In this document: positions 53,073-61,548 of the stretch, piece by piece
How the letters are laid out: each line of letters opens with the position of its first letter
Numbering within the stretch: the stretch's first letter is position 1
From: Leclercia sp. 29361
GTDB taxonomy: Bacteria > Pseudomonadota > Gammaproteobacteria > Enterobacterales > Enterobacteriaceae
Reading direction: 5' to 3'
NCBI RefSeq assembly: GCF_011290365.1
Contig: NZ_CP049786.1
Coordinates: 4,588,001-4,652,000, forward strand
Length of the DNA: 64,000 nt
The notes under the pieces: model-generated
Databases searched by the model: none
The model's input: the letters and a program-made list of their open reading frames with translations, nothing else
Told to the model about the DNA's origin: nothing
Translations under genes and position numbers: made by a program

Positions 53073-55622
53073 TTACCGGCAGTCTCCGTTGATAAGTTGA
53101 ATTCCCGGTGTGGTTGATACGCTGTAGCTCACCCGGCAGGTCTGATCCGCTCTGCTGCCCCATGTCACCTTGAGCGTTCCGCTATCGGACATGCCCGACA
53201 GATAAACCTGTCCACCATCGCCGACAATGCTGCCACCGTTCTTTTTGTCGTCTTCACGACTCACGGTTGCACCAAAAGGAACAGCCTCACCATTAGCACG
53301 GATCAGCGTCATCAGTGCACGTTGACCAACGTTCGGATTAAAGTCTGCACGCACCACCGCCCCGCGGGTTGGGATCACCGACGCACTGGTCAGGGTCATA
53401 TCCACATCGTCTGGCAAGGTTGCGGTATCGAGAGAAATTTGGTTACGACGGTACGCGGTGACGTAAGGGACAACTGCATAGCCACGCCAGTCCGTTTTCA
53501 CACCGGTATTGCTGGTGATGCTTACATCGTCTGCACCCGGAGCCTTAACTAACGCCACCGTTTCGCTCAAGGGTTGCGAAAGGGTCACACCGTTTTCATG
53601 CAGCAGAATGCCGCCTTGCAGGCCGTAATCCATACGTCGCTGACTGCGGTCATATCCATAACCCACATTCACTTCACCGTAGCCGCCTTTATAATCTGCA
53701 CTGGCGTAACCGTTAGCACCTTCTCCTTGAGAGGTGTATCCCTGACTGATGCTGTAATTCAGGTTGTTATCAGGCAGCGCCGTACCACTGAGGCCGATGT
53801 TTTGTGAAGTGTTACCATTTTCACTGCTATTGAGGTTGTAAGTGGCGTAGCTGCCTGGTAACCATTGATCTAATGAGACACTGACGTTTACCGCTACAAT
53901 TTGATCGGTGTAGTAAGTCCGTTTGTTTCTGCTATCCAGACCATTGCGGTTATAGGTGTAGTTAATCCCATAAGCGATCCCTTTCCAGGTGTTGTTGTAA
54001 CCCACACCGGCAGATTCGGTAGAACGGTTGTTGTTCCAGTATTCTTCTTTCACCAGATTCAACGAGAGTGCGCCCCCCTCTTTCCACAGGTTCTGGCTAA
54101 GGGTCAGTTCAGCACGGCTCTTTTTATGATCGCTGGAATAATTGTTTCCACCGGCATAGCTATCCAGCGCCTCTTGCAGGGTATAAAACCCGGAAGTGGA
54201 ATAGCGATAGCTGGCAAGACTGAAGTTAGTTCCGGTTTCAACGAAGCTTTTGCCATAGCGCAGTCGGTAAGATTGTCCGCTGTCTTTGGCCATATGCTCC
54301 TGCTTGGTCCACGCCTGCGTGATATCGGCGGACAGAGCACCGATGATGCCAAGGTTTTTACCAAAACCCATTGCCAGCGACTGGTATTTACTCGCGGCCT
54401 GCGCCCCGCCATAAATAGTGACACCGTGCGGCAAACCGTAAATTGCAGTCCCCTGGGTGAACATGGTCTTTTCGACATCATCGTTATATGAGCGGTACTG
54501 GCCACTGGTGATACTGTATTTCAGATGTCCTTCACGCTGAAGTACTGGCACGGAAGCAAAAGGCACGACCATGGTACGTTCGGTACCATCGGCTTCTTTA
54601 ATTGTTACGTTAAGGTCACCACTGCCCGCCGTCGGGTAGAGGTCAGAAATGGCAAATGCGCCGGCAGGAACGTAGCTTTGGTAGATGACGTAGCCGTTCT
54701 GGCGGATAGTGACTTGGGCGTTGCTCTGGGCAATACCACGAACCACGGGTGAATAGCCCTTCATGCTATCTGGCAGCATGTCATCGTCAGAGGCCAGCTG
54801 CACGCCGCGGAATGGCACAGTATCGAAAATATCCGTGGGTGAGTTGCTGTCGCCCAGGGTCAGCTGAGCTCTTAATACCTGAATGTCACGCTGGAGATAG
54901 GTATTGATTGAATCCCAGTGCTCATTACCCTTGCTGTCACGGTTCCAGGTTGAATAATTGCGAAGACGCCAGGCACCCAGATTCGCTCCTGAACGCAAGT
55001 TCAGGTAATAGGTATCAGAGTCACTACCGTCACTATTTCGCGCCTCCGTGTTTGCGCCGCTGAAGCTGTAATTCATCAGCAAGGCAGGGATCCCTGAATC
55101 CCATTTATCGGGAGAAACGTAACCGCGGGCCTGAGAGCTTAGCGCCGCCTGAGGTATGCTCAGATCCAGGCGTTGCTGATTGAAGCGGAAATCAGCAGAG
55201 GATTTCGCTATCGCGCCGGTAAAATCGGCGCATTCATCAGAAGCTTTCAGGCTGCGGAACATCCCTATTCTTACGCCCATATTCTGAAGCAACTCACCAC
55301 TCAGACATGGCTGGAGACTTTGTTTCCCGGAAGCATCTGTCGCCAGAACAAATTTTACATCCCGACTGTCGACTTCCATCCCATTGAGGTAAATATCGAC
55401 ACGGTAAGTACCCGGAGGCTGCACCGCCCCGTCTTCAAATATAGATAAATCCGCATTGCCCTGGTTTGGATTATCAATTTCAAGTAAAGCGGGGTTAAAA
55501 TAGCCCGCAGCGTTAGCCAGTCCCGTCCCGCTCATTAACATGGCTATCTGACATGTCACCAATAAGGCAAGACGAGAACGTGAAAAACCTCTCGAAGTAT
55601 GGCTCTTCGTTATATTGTTCAT
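53073..55622 (-). CDS. Fimbrial outer-membrane usher
   Basis: 849-residue chaperone-usher pore protein. Signal peptide to about 39 (GLANA-AGYFNPALLEIDNP), N-terminal chaperone-binding domain, 24-strand barrel with plug, and C-terminal domains. Signature FAISDLYPTAGSGDLNVTI near 296-314, and cysteines at both ends (PCLSGELL, DQTCRVSY). It accepts chaperone-subunit complexes and secretes the fibre. Between the chaperone (92 bp upstream) and the adhesin (8 bp downstream). Confidence 0.95.
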   Translation of the reverse strand: MNNITKSHTSRGFSRSRLALLVTCQIAMLMSGTGLANAAGYFNPALLEIDNPNQGNADLSIFEDGAVQPPGTYRVDIYLNGMEVDSRDVKFVLATDASGKQSLQPCLSGELLQNMGVRIGMFRSLKASDECADFTGAIAKSSADFRFNQQRLDLSIPQAALSSQARGYVSPDKWDSGIPALLMNYSFSGANTEARNSDGSDSDTYYLNLRSGANLGAWRLRNYSTWNRDSKGNEHWDSINTYLQRDIQVLRAQLTLGDSNSPTDIFDTVPFRGVQLASDDDMLPDSMKGYSPVVRGIAQSNAQVTIRQNGYVIYQSYVPAGAFAISDLYPTAGSGDLNVTIKEADGTERTMVVPFASVPVLQREGHLKYSITSGQYRSYNDDVEKTMFTQGTAIYGLPHGVTIYGGAQAASKYQSLAMGFGKNLGIIGALSADITQAWTKQEHMAKDSGQSYRLRYGKSFVETGTNFSLASYRYSTSGFYTLQEALDSYAGGNNYSSDHKKSRAELTLSQNLWKEGGALSLNLVKEEYWNNNRSTESAGVGYNNTWKGIAYGINYTYNRNGLDSRNKRTYYTDQIVAVNVSVSLDQWLPGSYATYNLNSSENGNTSQNIGLSGTALPDNNLNYSISQGYTSQGEGANGYASADYKGGYGEVNVGYGYDRSQRRMDYGLQGGILLHENGVTLSQPLSETVALVKAPGADDVSITSNTGVKTDWRGYAVVPYVTAYRRNQISLDTATLPDDVDMTLTSASVIPTRGAVVRADFNPNVGQRALMTLIRANGEAVPFGATVSREDDKKNGGSIVGDGGQVYLSGMSDSGTLKVTWGSRADQTCRVSYSVSTTPGIQLINGDCR

Positions 55623-55714
55623 TTTTATTTTTCCATTTGTTAACGCAGCTTGGATGACTAACGTTTTATTGACTTCCTTGTTTAATCAACGAAACAGAAC
55701 TCCGACAATGGAGA

Positions 55715-56401
55715 TCAGAGACTGGCAGACAGAACTTTACTGATGCCACCGTAATCATTGATAAACTGCCAACTCAGCGAACCTCCCGCCACATTAGCTG
55801 GTAAATCAAAACTGGCATCCGATTGCGGCGCCACCATGGTGACGTTTTTCAGCGTAGAACCATTGATTTTAACGTTGAAAAAAGTGATGTAATGCGGAGA
55901 GGGATTGGTTACCTGAAGCCGGTTCCCTGCCCGTTTCCAGGTCAAGCTTTTCGCTGACTCATCCAGCATGCTTTTAACCCCGGCAGGACGGAAAATAAGT
56001 TTGATACGGGTTTTCACCGCAATTTGCAGCGTGTTTTCTCTCTTCTCTGCTGAAGGAATCGATTTGATGTTTAACCAGAACAGAGATTCTTTATTCTCTG
56101 GTAGATTGCCCCCGGCACGCACTACACGCAGAATATTTTGTTGGTTAGCGTCCAGTCGGAATAAAGGTGGAGTAACAACAAAGGGAGCTTTTGCCGCTCG
56201 TGTGCCCTGCGGTGTATCCCCACTATCCACCCATGATTGAATGAGATAGGTATTATTATCAGGATTACCGACATTAATGGATGACTCTTTCTTGCCGCCG
56301 TCATAGACCAGACGTGTGCCACCTACGACAATACCAGCCTGCGCCGTTGTACCAAAGGCGATTAATAATGCTGCCGCTACTGTAGCGCGCCATGTTTTCA
56401 T
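55715..56401 (-). CDS. Periplasmic fimbrial chaperone
   Basis: 228-residue PapD/FimC-type chaperone. Signal peptide to about 22 (GTTAQA-GIVVGGTRLVYDGGKKE), with the conserved TRLVYDGGKKESSINVGN strand and the hydrophobic G1 strand ENTLQIAVKTRIKLIFRP that complements subunits. The active-site Lys in VKTRIKLI is present. Follows the major pilin, separated by a hairpin terminator. Confidence 0.94.
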   Translation of the reverse strand: MKTWRATVAAALLIAFGTTAQAGIVVGGTRLVYDGGKKESSINVGNPDNNTYLIQSWVDSGDTPQGTRAAKAPFVVTPPLFRLDANQQNILRVVRAGGNLPENKESLFWLNIKSIPSAEKRENTLQIAVKTRIKLIFRPAGVKSMLDESAKSLTWKRAGNRLQVTNPSPHYITFFNVKINGSTLKNVTMVAPQSDASFDLPANVAGGSLSWQFINDYGGISKVLSASL

Positions 56402-56427
56402 GCTGTCCCTGCCTGTCTTAACCGTTT

Positions 56428-56460
56428 AAAAAAGACCAGAGGCAGGAAATGCCCCCGGTC
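56428..56460 (-). terminator. Intra-operon terminator between major pilin and chaperone genes
   Basis: On the minus strand GACCGGGGGCA-tttcc-TGCCTCTGGTC (11 pairs, two of them G-U) is followed by TTTTTT. Such a leaky stop would give more pilin message than assembly-gene message, as known for other fimbrial operons. Confidence 0.8.
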
Positions 56461-56479
56461 TGATTTAGCTCAGCGGAAA

Positions 56480-57010
56480 TTACTTATAATCGATAGTGAA
56501 CTGGGTTACAGCGTTCGCTTTACCTACTGTAACGCTGTCAGTCAGGGCGATATAACGTGCGGTGAAGTCCAGTTTGTTTTCGACATTTTTCTTCAGTTCA
56601 TAAACGGATGAGTCTTCGTACAGTGGCATCACTTTGTTCTGGTTGTCAGAAATCTGGATACCCACGCCAGTTGCAGTATCGGAACCAGCAGTCAGGGCCA
56701 GTACGCTGTTATCACCCGGGACCTGGTTACCGTCGAAACGCACGGTCGCACCGGTCACGGTTTCTGGGCAGTCTTTCAGTACCAGTGTGAATTTCTTAGC
56801 AGCTGCCGTAGCACCTGCAACAGGGAATTCGAGACGGTCAATATTACCCATCTGAACGTCCTGGTTTTTTGACGCAGCATCAACCACACAGACGTTATCG
56901 GTGATGGTACCGATGAAATTCACAGAACCACTAGCAGCAATAGCAGCAATAGCAGAAGAAGCAAATACAGAGGTAGCCATCAGTGCAACAGCAAGAAGAT
57001 TCTTTTTCAT
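56480..57010 (-). CDS. Major fimbrial subunit
   Basis: 176-residue pilin from ATG 57010; the seven upstream in-frame codons are rejected because MKKNLLAVALMATSVFASSA is a perfect signal-peptide start. Pilin cysteines are in DNVCVVDA and LKDCPET, and the C-terminus TQFTIDYK has the penultimate tyrosine. As first gene, followed by a partial terminator, it should be the most abundant subunit. It belongs to the FimA-like group but I cannot name the fimbrial type. Confidence 0.9.
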   Translation of the reverse strand: MKKNLLAVALMATSVFASSAIAAIAASGSVNFIGTITDNVCVVDAASKNQDVQMGNIDRLEFPVAGATAAAKKFTLVLKDCPETVTGATVRFDGNQVPGDNSVLALTAGSDTATGVGIQISDNQNKVMPLYEDSSVYELKKNVENKLDFTARYIALTDSVTVGKANAVTQFTIDYK

Positions 57011-57695
57011 TAAATGTATCCCTATTAACAATGTATATCGATGTGCCTGAAACCGGATATCGAATTACTTTTGACAAAGCCGTATGTCATTCCTTTTATT
57101 TAGCTCATGAAGCTTCCGACTTCATTCAATAAATTCAATGTATGGAATTATCCAAACACACAATCCATTTTGAACTAAATTGGCGCTAAATGTAGTGAGC
57201 TGGATAATTGATGTCAATACTGACTCCCGCAACCCGGATTGATTTATTTTTAAGATAGATACTTCAATGCCTTACCGTGTTCTCCTGTATCGTGTCATAA
57301 TTAATCCTCTCGGTTATTTCTTATATTCATCACACTTATTTATAAAATGAAATTCAAACCACGCGCCCTTCAGGAGAGACTTTCGTACATCATCACTAAA
57401 CAAGATCTAATTCCTTACTCTCCACTCATATATCCACTGCGTTATGAGCATGGCGATAATATAATAGCGCTGTATTATCTATGGATTATTCTTCGCATTT
57501 AAAATGCGCCAACTTAATGAAACTCACCTTTACATAGGAACTGTTTAACCTGATAACTTTACACCTTGCTGGTGTCAGAAGTGGAAAATAAGAGCCAATG
57601 TCATCACTGTATGTTACATAGTAAAAACATTAATAACGCCTCCTGGTTATAAATATAACTGGATTTGAAATTAATTATTTAATCAAGGGATGAAA

Positions 57696-57773
57696 ATGGT
57701 ACTTCCCATCACGTTATCTGACAGCGCTGCCGCTGGTCTTGCAGGTGCAGCAGCCACTATAAAAGCAATATAA
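57696..57773 (+). CDS. Possible 25-residue Ala/Gly-rich peptide
   Basis: ATG 57696 follows AAGGG by 6 bp and reads MVLPITLSDSAAAGLAG, then a run of alanines and TIKAI before TAA. An ATG two codons upstream is too close to the ribosome-binding site. The small-residue-rich centre could be a membrane-active or signalling peptide, but nothing in sequence proves expression; I do not recognise it. A GCAAAAAA/TTTTTTGC hairpin starts about 8 bp after the stop. Confidence 0.3.
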   Translation: MVLPITLSDSAAAGLAGAAATIKAI

Positions 57774-58270
57774 ATCAATAGCAAAAAAGCCTCGTTTTTT
57801 TTGCAGCATAACATTACGCAATTTCGTTAACGCAGATGGGCCGGATAGTATGGATCTTTTTCGTTTACATGATGTTTTAGAAAAATGCTTAATATTATTT
57901 TTGCGCAGTGGGGTTTTAAGCTCTAATTATTATTCACCTCTCTGTTCAGTCGCTTTCTAAACCGCCCATTGAAGAGAAGCAAAAAATCATCTCCGTTAAA
58001 TATTAGTGCTTAACAAGGCATATCAAGAAAGAAAAGAACCAATGACGATGAGCACTGTGATCAGCATGTACGAAACAGGGTTGTTGATTACAATAAAAAG
58101 ATGTTCTTAAACTCCTTAGATTTAAGATAAAAAGATTTGGTGGTATTTCCAGCCCACTTAAAACATCAAATAAAAATCAAACCATCTCTTTAGCTTGCAT
58201 ACTTCAAACAAATAGATGGTATTTACTCCTTAGGAATGGCGCGTTACGCAAGGAAATTTCTTAGAGGTTT

Positions 58271-58302
58271 GCTGCTTTTTTTGTGATTCAGCAGCGTTTT
58301 TT
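58271..58302 (+). terminator. Weak plus-strand terminator-like hairpin
   Basis: GCTGCT (58271-58276) pairs with AGCAGC (58290-58295), followed by GTTTTTT. If real it implies a plus-strand transcript in the otherwise gene-free region. Confidence 0.4.
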
Positions 58303-58348
58303 CTTCAAATTAAGGAGGTTTTCGCAAGCAGGGACTTTACACATCAGT

Positions 58349-58378
58349 AAAAAAAAAGGACGCATAGCGTCCTTTTTA
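58349..58378 (-). terminator. Intrinsic terminator of the MacB/KS operon
   Basis: On the minus strand AAAAAGGACGC-ta-TGCGTCC followed by about nine Ts, 26 bp after the ketoreductase stop. It marks the end of the 58.4-64 kb operon. Confidence 0.92.
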
Positions 58379-58404
58379 TGAAAAATATTCTGTCAAGGTC
58401 CGGA

Positions 58405-59139
58405 TCAGGCGGAAAGACCCCCGTCCAGAATAAGCGTTTGCCCGGTCATATAAGTACTGTCATCGCTGACCAGCCACGCCACCGCCCCGGACACTTCTTC
58501 TACTTTTCCGAAGCGTTTCATTGGAATGGTCTGACGCAGCGCTACCCGCTTTTCTTTGGGCATATCGGCCATAATTTCAGTGTCGATATAACCGGGCAGC
58601 AGGCAATTGACCCGCACGCCAAAACGCCCTAACTCCACCGCCATTGTCCGTGCCAGACCAATCATTGCTGCTTTGCTCGCCCCATAGGCGCTTTGCCCAC
58701 TATTACCTTTCACACCGGTAACGGAAGACATCATCACCACAGAACCTCTGCCCTGCATCATCATCGGTTCGATCAGCTGATGGTTCCAGTAGAAGATGGC
58801 GTTAAGGTTGGTATCCAGCACTTTGCGCCAGTTATCGGAGTTTTGGTGGATGTGCAGAGCGTCGAGCGTGATACCCGCATTGTGCACAATCGCATGAGGC
58901 GCACCATATTGTGCCAGCAATTCGCCAGAAAGACGAAATACTGCCTGCTCATCACATCCGTCACACTGATAGCTTTCTACCCTGCCCGGTAATCCCGCGC
59001 AGGCCTGTTCTACTTCCAGGGCTGCATTTTCATTCTGATACCACGTGAACACCACGTTCCACTCTTTTGCCAGGCGCAGCACCGCGGCACGCCCGATCCC
59101 CCGGCTTCCACCGGTCACTAAAATCCATTTCTTGCTCAT
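58405..59139 (-). CDS. 3-oxoacyl-ACP reductase-like SDR (FabG family) of the acyl-export operon
   Basis: 244-residue ketoreductase. NADPH-binding TGGSRGIG is at residues 9-16, HNAG (variant of NNAG) at 86-89 and the catalytic triad Ser139, Tyr152 and Lys156 (AYGASKAA) is intact. It begins 3 bp after the ACP gene, so the ACP-bound 3-ketoacyl made by the operon's ketosynthase is the likely substrate. It ends at a strong terminator and is the last gene. Distinct in sequence from ApeQ, so the operon is not a piece of the ape cluster. Confidence 0.9.
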   Translation of the reverse strand: MSKKWILVTGGSRGIGRAAVLRLAKEWNVVFTWYQNENAALEVEQACAGLPGRVESYQCDGCDEQAVFRLSGELLAQYGAPHAIVHNAGITLDALHIHQNSDNWRKVLDTNLNAIFYWNHQLIEPMMMQGRGSVVMMSSVTGVKGNSGQSAYGASKAAMIGLARTMAVELGRFGVRVNCLLPGYIDTEIMADMPKEKRVALRQTIPMKRFGKVEEVSGAVAWLVSDDSTYMTGQTLILDGGLSA

Positions 59140-59142
59140 GAT

Positions 59143-59391
59143 TTAATGACTTTTATCGCTGAGGTACTGGCATAACTCACGCAGCGTCATGTTGATGTTA
59201 TCCACGAACAGCTCGGATTCCACGGTGACACCAAACTCTTTTTTGGCCAGCACCATCAGTTCCACATAATCCAGGCTATCGAGTTTCAGTTGATAGAGCG
59301 GCATATCCGGATTCAGATCGTCCATTTCCAGGTCCTTCGCGTCGCATAACATCTCACAAACCTTGCTGTAAACTTCATCAAATTGCGTCAT
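59143..59391 (-). CDS. Stand-alone acyl carrier protein of the acyl-export operon
   Basis: 82-residue ACP with the phosphopantetheine site LKLDSLDYVEL (Ser39). It is acidic and four-helical in pattern but not the housekeeping AcpP, whose DSLDTVEL surroundings differ. It sits between the dehydratase (73 bp gap) and the ketoreductase (3 bp gap). The operon as visible has no phosphopantetheinyl transferase, so AcpT at 35443 or AcpS would have to activate it. Confidence 0.92.
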   Translation of the reverse strand: MTQFDEVYSKVCEMLCDAKDLEMDDLNPDMPLYQLKLDSLDYVELMVLAKKEFGVTVESELFVDNINMTLRELCQYLSDKSH

Positions 59392-59464
59392 GTTTTATTC
59401 CTTTAATTCAGACATCTCAGTTGTATGTTGAGATTGATTGTGTTTTGTTGAAGATCCGGGTCGG

Positions 59465-60277
59465 TTAACCCACCAGCGGACTGGCTTTTAAGGTAACTGT
59501 GACAGACATGAGCGGCTCACCGGCGCTCCAGGCCTGAATGTTGGCCAGTAAAACCAGCCCACTGTTTTTTTCACCCATCACCAGCGTCGGCTGAATACAG
59601 TAATCCAGGGATTCAAGTGGCTGCCTTTCCTGCCACGGGCTCAACAGACGTGGAGAGAAATGCGTTTCATGGTGGGTCTGTACGACCTGTACCTGGCTGA
59701 AAACGTCGCTCAAACTGGCAGCCTCAGACTGAGGGATAATGCTATGCACGGTTTCCAGCGTAGCCGGGTCATTTACCATCTGGCGGAACAACAGCGCGTC
59801 GAGAAAGTTCCACAGGGGTGCGGCCTGGCTTTGCACGGCAAGAAAGGGAGCGTAAAGCGTTGCCAGTGTTTCTCCATCGAGCGTTTTCACCTGCTTGATG
59901 GGCGATAAAACCAGCGCACCGTTACTGGTCAGCCTGCTGCTCATACCGATCTGCTGCGTATGAGCATTCAGCAATTTCCCGCTAACCTGCACCTGTTCAT
60001 TGCGGCATGTTTCACCGACGGATAACTGATAGGGCGTTCCGCACGCCACCGGCTCACGCAAACGGCAGCTAAACACCAGGCCGCAGGATGCTAACGCGCG
60101 TTTTTCCAGGGTAGCACTGAGCGCAGATTTTACATCCAGCATCGCGCGCATACCGTGTACGCATAATCCGTCCATGCCAAGTTGCTTCGCCTTCGCAACG
60201 TCAAAATGAATCGGATTATAGTCACCGGAAAATTCCGCCCAGCGTTCGGCATCACGCAGACTGTAGTTCAGGAACAT
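59465..60277 (-). CDS. MaoC-type (R)-hydratase/dehydratase of the acyl-export operon
   Basis: 270-residue protein. The N-terminus carries the hydratase-2 motif FSGDYNPIHFDVAKA with catalytic Asp19 and His24 and then VHGM, the classic R-specific enoyl hydratase/3-hydroxyacyl dehydratase signature. The length suggests a double hotdog, though the second half has no recognisable motif. It would dehydrate the 3-hydroxyacyl-ACP made by the ketoreductase. Its stop overlaps nothing but its start lies 1 bp into the ketosynthase stop, so the two are coupled. Confidence 0.87.
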   Translation of the reverse strand: MFLNYSLRDAERWAEFSGDYNPIHFDVAKAKQLGMDGLCVHGMRAMLDVKSALSATLEKRALASCGLVFSCRLREPVACGTPYQLSVGETCRNEQVQVSGKLLNAHTQQIGMSSRLTSNGALVLSPIKQVKTLDGETLATLYAPFLAVQSQAAPLWNFLDALLFRQMVNDPATLETVHSIIPQSEAASLSDVFSQVQVVQTHHETHFSPRLLSPWQERQPLESLDYCIQPTLVMGEKNSGLVLLANIQAWSAGEPLMSVTVTLKASPLVG

Positions 60278-61545
60278 TATTTTCCTCGCCCGATAACCAA
60301 CGCCGCATTTGCCCCACCAAACCCAAAACTCAGATTGAGCGTGGTATTAAGTTTCGCCGGACGATGCACATTCGGTACATAATCCAGATCGCATTGCGGA
60401 TCGGACGCATCAAGGTGACAGGTCGCAGGCACTATCTGATGTTCCATGGCCTGAAGGCATAAAATCGATTCAAAACTGCCTGCTGCTGCGATCAGATGGC
60501 CAGTGTAGGATTTGGTGCTCGAACATGGCGTCACATAGGCCGCCTCACCCAGGGCAATCTTGATCGCCTCAGTTTCATTAAGATCGTTGAGCGGTGTTGA
60601 GGTGCCGTGAGCGTTGATGTAATCCAGATCGCTCGCAGTAATGCCGGCCTGTTTAAGCGCATTGCGAATAGTCTGTACCCGCGCAATTTTATCCTCAGCC
60701 GGTGCGGTAAAATCACAGGCATCAGAGAAACTTCCGTAACCCAAAATTTCGCCCAGAATATTAGCCCCGCGCGCGATAGCAGATTCACGCTCCTCCAGAC
60801 ACAACACCGCCGCGCCCTCACTCAGTACAAAGCCGTTGCGATGGGGGCTGAACGGGCAGCAGGCACGCGTGATCTCCTCCTGCTCGCTGGCCAGCGCGCC
60901 CAGCACATCGATATTCCATACTGCTGAATCGGAGCGTAGAGATTCACCCGCGCCAGCCAGCATCATGCTTGCGCGGCCATTGCGGATCACTTCGAATGCA
61001 TCGCCAATCGCGATCGTGCCCGTCGCGCAAGCCGCCACCGGTGTATTTTGATAGCCACGCAGCCCCCAAAGAAGGCTGACCGCTGCCGTGGATACGTTAG
61101 GCATCGAGAAAAAACAGCCAAAGGGTGAACCGACACCGGTACGCAGATAGTCATCGTAGTATTGCTGCGTCTCGTCCTGGCCAGCCCAGCCGGTGCCCAT
61201 GATGACGCCGCAGTCGCGCAGATCGTAATGCTGCTCTGGCTTCTCATCGCCAAACGCCATCTGCATGGCTTCACGCGCAGAGGCCAGAGTCAACCGCGCA
61301 TAGCGAGGCAGCCGACGTCTGATCGCGGCAGGCACGCCTTTGAGCGAAGGCTCCTCATCAATGAGGCCATAAAAACGGGATTTAATCCCGGCGGCTGATT
61401 TATCGCAGTAACGATAACCAACCTGGTAATCCATGATGGCTGCCCAGCTCTGGGTGGAATTCATACCCAGCGGCGTCACCGCACCATAACCGGTGACCAC
61501 AACCCGACGCGGCGCGCCCCTTGTCTGTGAAACGTCGATGTCCAT
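60277..61545 (-). CDS. Beta-ketoacyl-ACP synthase of the acyl-export operon
   Basis: 422-residue FabF-like condensing enzyme with a full Cys-His-His triad: Cys173 in VAACATGT, His313 in NAHGTSTPLND and His350 in YTGHLIAAAG. No chain-length-factor partner is seen. It differs from both ApeO and ApeR in this window. The start is 3 bp after the outer-membrane factor gene, which places biosynthesis and export genes in one transcript. The starter and extender cannot be told from sequence. Confidence 0.92.
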   Translation of the reverse strand: MDIDVSQTRGAPRRVVVTGYGAVTPLGMNSTQSWAAIMDYQVGYRYCDKSAAGIKSRFYGLIDEEPSLKGVPAAIRRRLPRYARLTLASAREAMQMAFGDEKPEQHYDLRDCGVIMGTGWAGQDETQQYYDDYLRTGVGSPFGCFFSMPNVSTAAVSLLWGLRGYQNTPVAACATGTIAIGDAFEVIRNGRASMMLAGAGESLRSDSAVWNIDVLGALASEQEEITRACCPFSPHRNGFVLSEGAAVLCLEERESAIARGANILGEILGYGSFSDACDFTAPAEDKIARVQTIRNALKQAGITASDLDYINAHGTSTPLNDLNETEAIKIALGEAAYVTPCSSTKSYTGHLIAAAGSFESILCLQAMEHQIVPATCHLDASDPQCDLDYVPNVHRPAKLNTTLNLSFGFGGANAALVIGRGK

Positions 61546-61548
61546 AAC

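Larger units (their letters stand above)
57011..58348. other. AT-rich, almost gene-free region upstream of the fimbrial operon
   Basis: About 1.34 kb without a recognisable gene, visibly AT-rich relative to both sides, between the fimbrial promoter and the terminator of the acyl-export operon. It must contain the major-pilin promoter at its left end. Only short ORFs are present: 51 codons at 57347-57502 without a ribosome-binding site, 25 codons at 57696-57773 with a good one, 36 codons at 57850-57960 and 22 codons at 58042-58110. No recombinase gene or flanking inverted repeat of a phase switch was seen. H-NS-type silencing would be expected for such DNA. Confidence 0.6.

Noticed and set aside
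57011..57400. Invertible fimbrial promoter (fimS-like phase switch)
   Set aside because: No FimB/FimE-type recombinase gene and no flanking inverted repeats were seen.
57347..57502. 51-codon plus-strand ORF
   Set aside because: No ribosome-binding site and no recognisable similarity; not supported as a gene, only noted within the AT-rich region.
57850..58110. 36-codon and 22-codon ORFs on the plus strand
   Set aside because: Weak or absent start signals and lengths expected by chance in AT-rich DNA.
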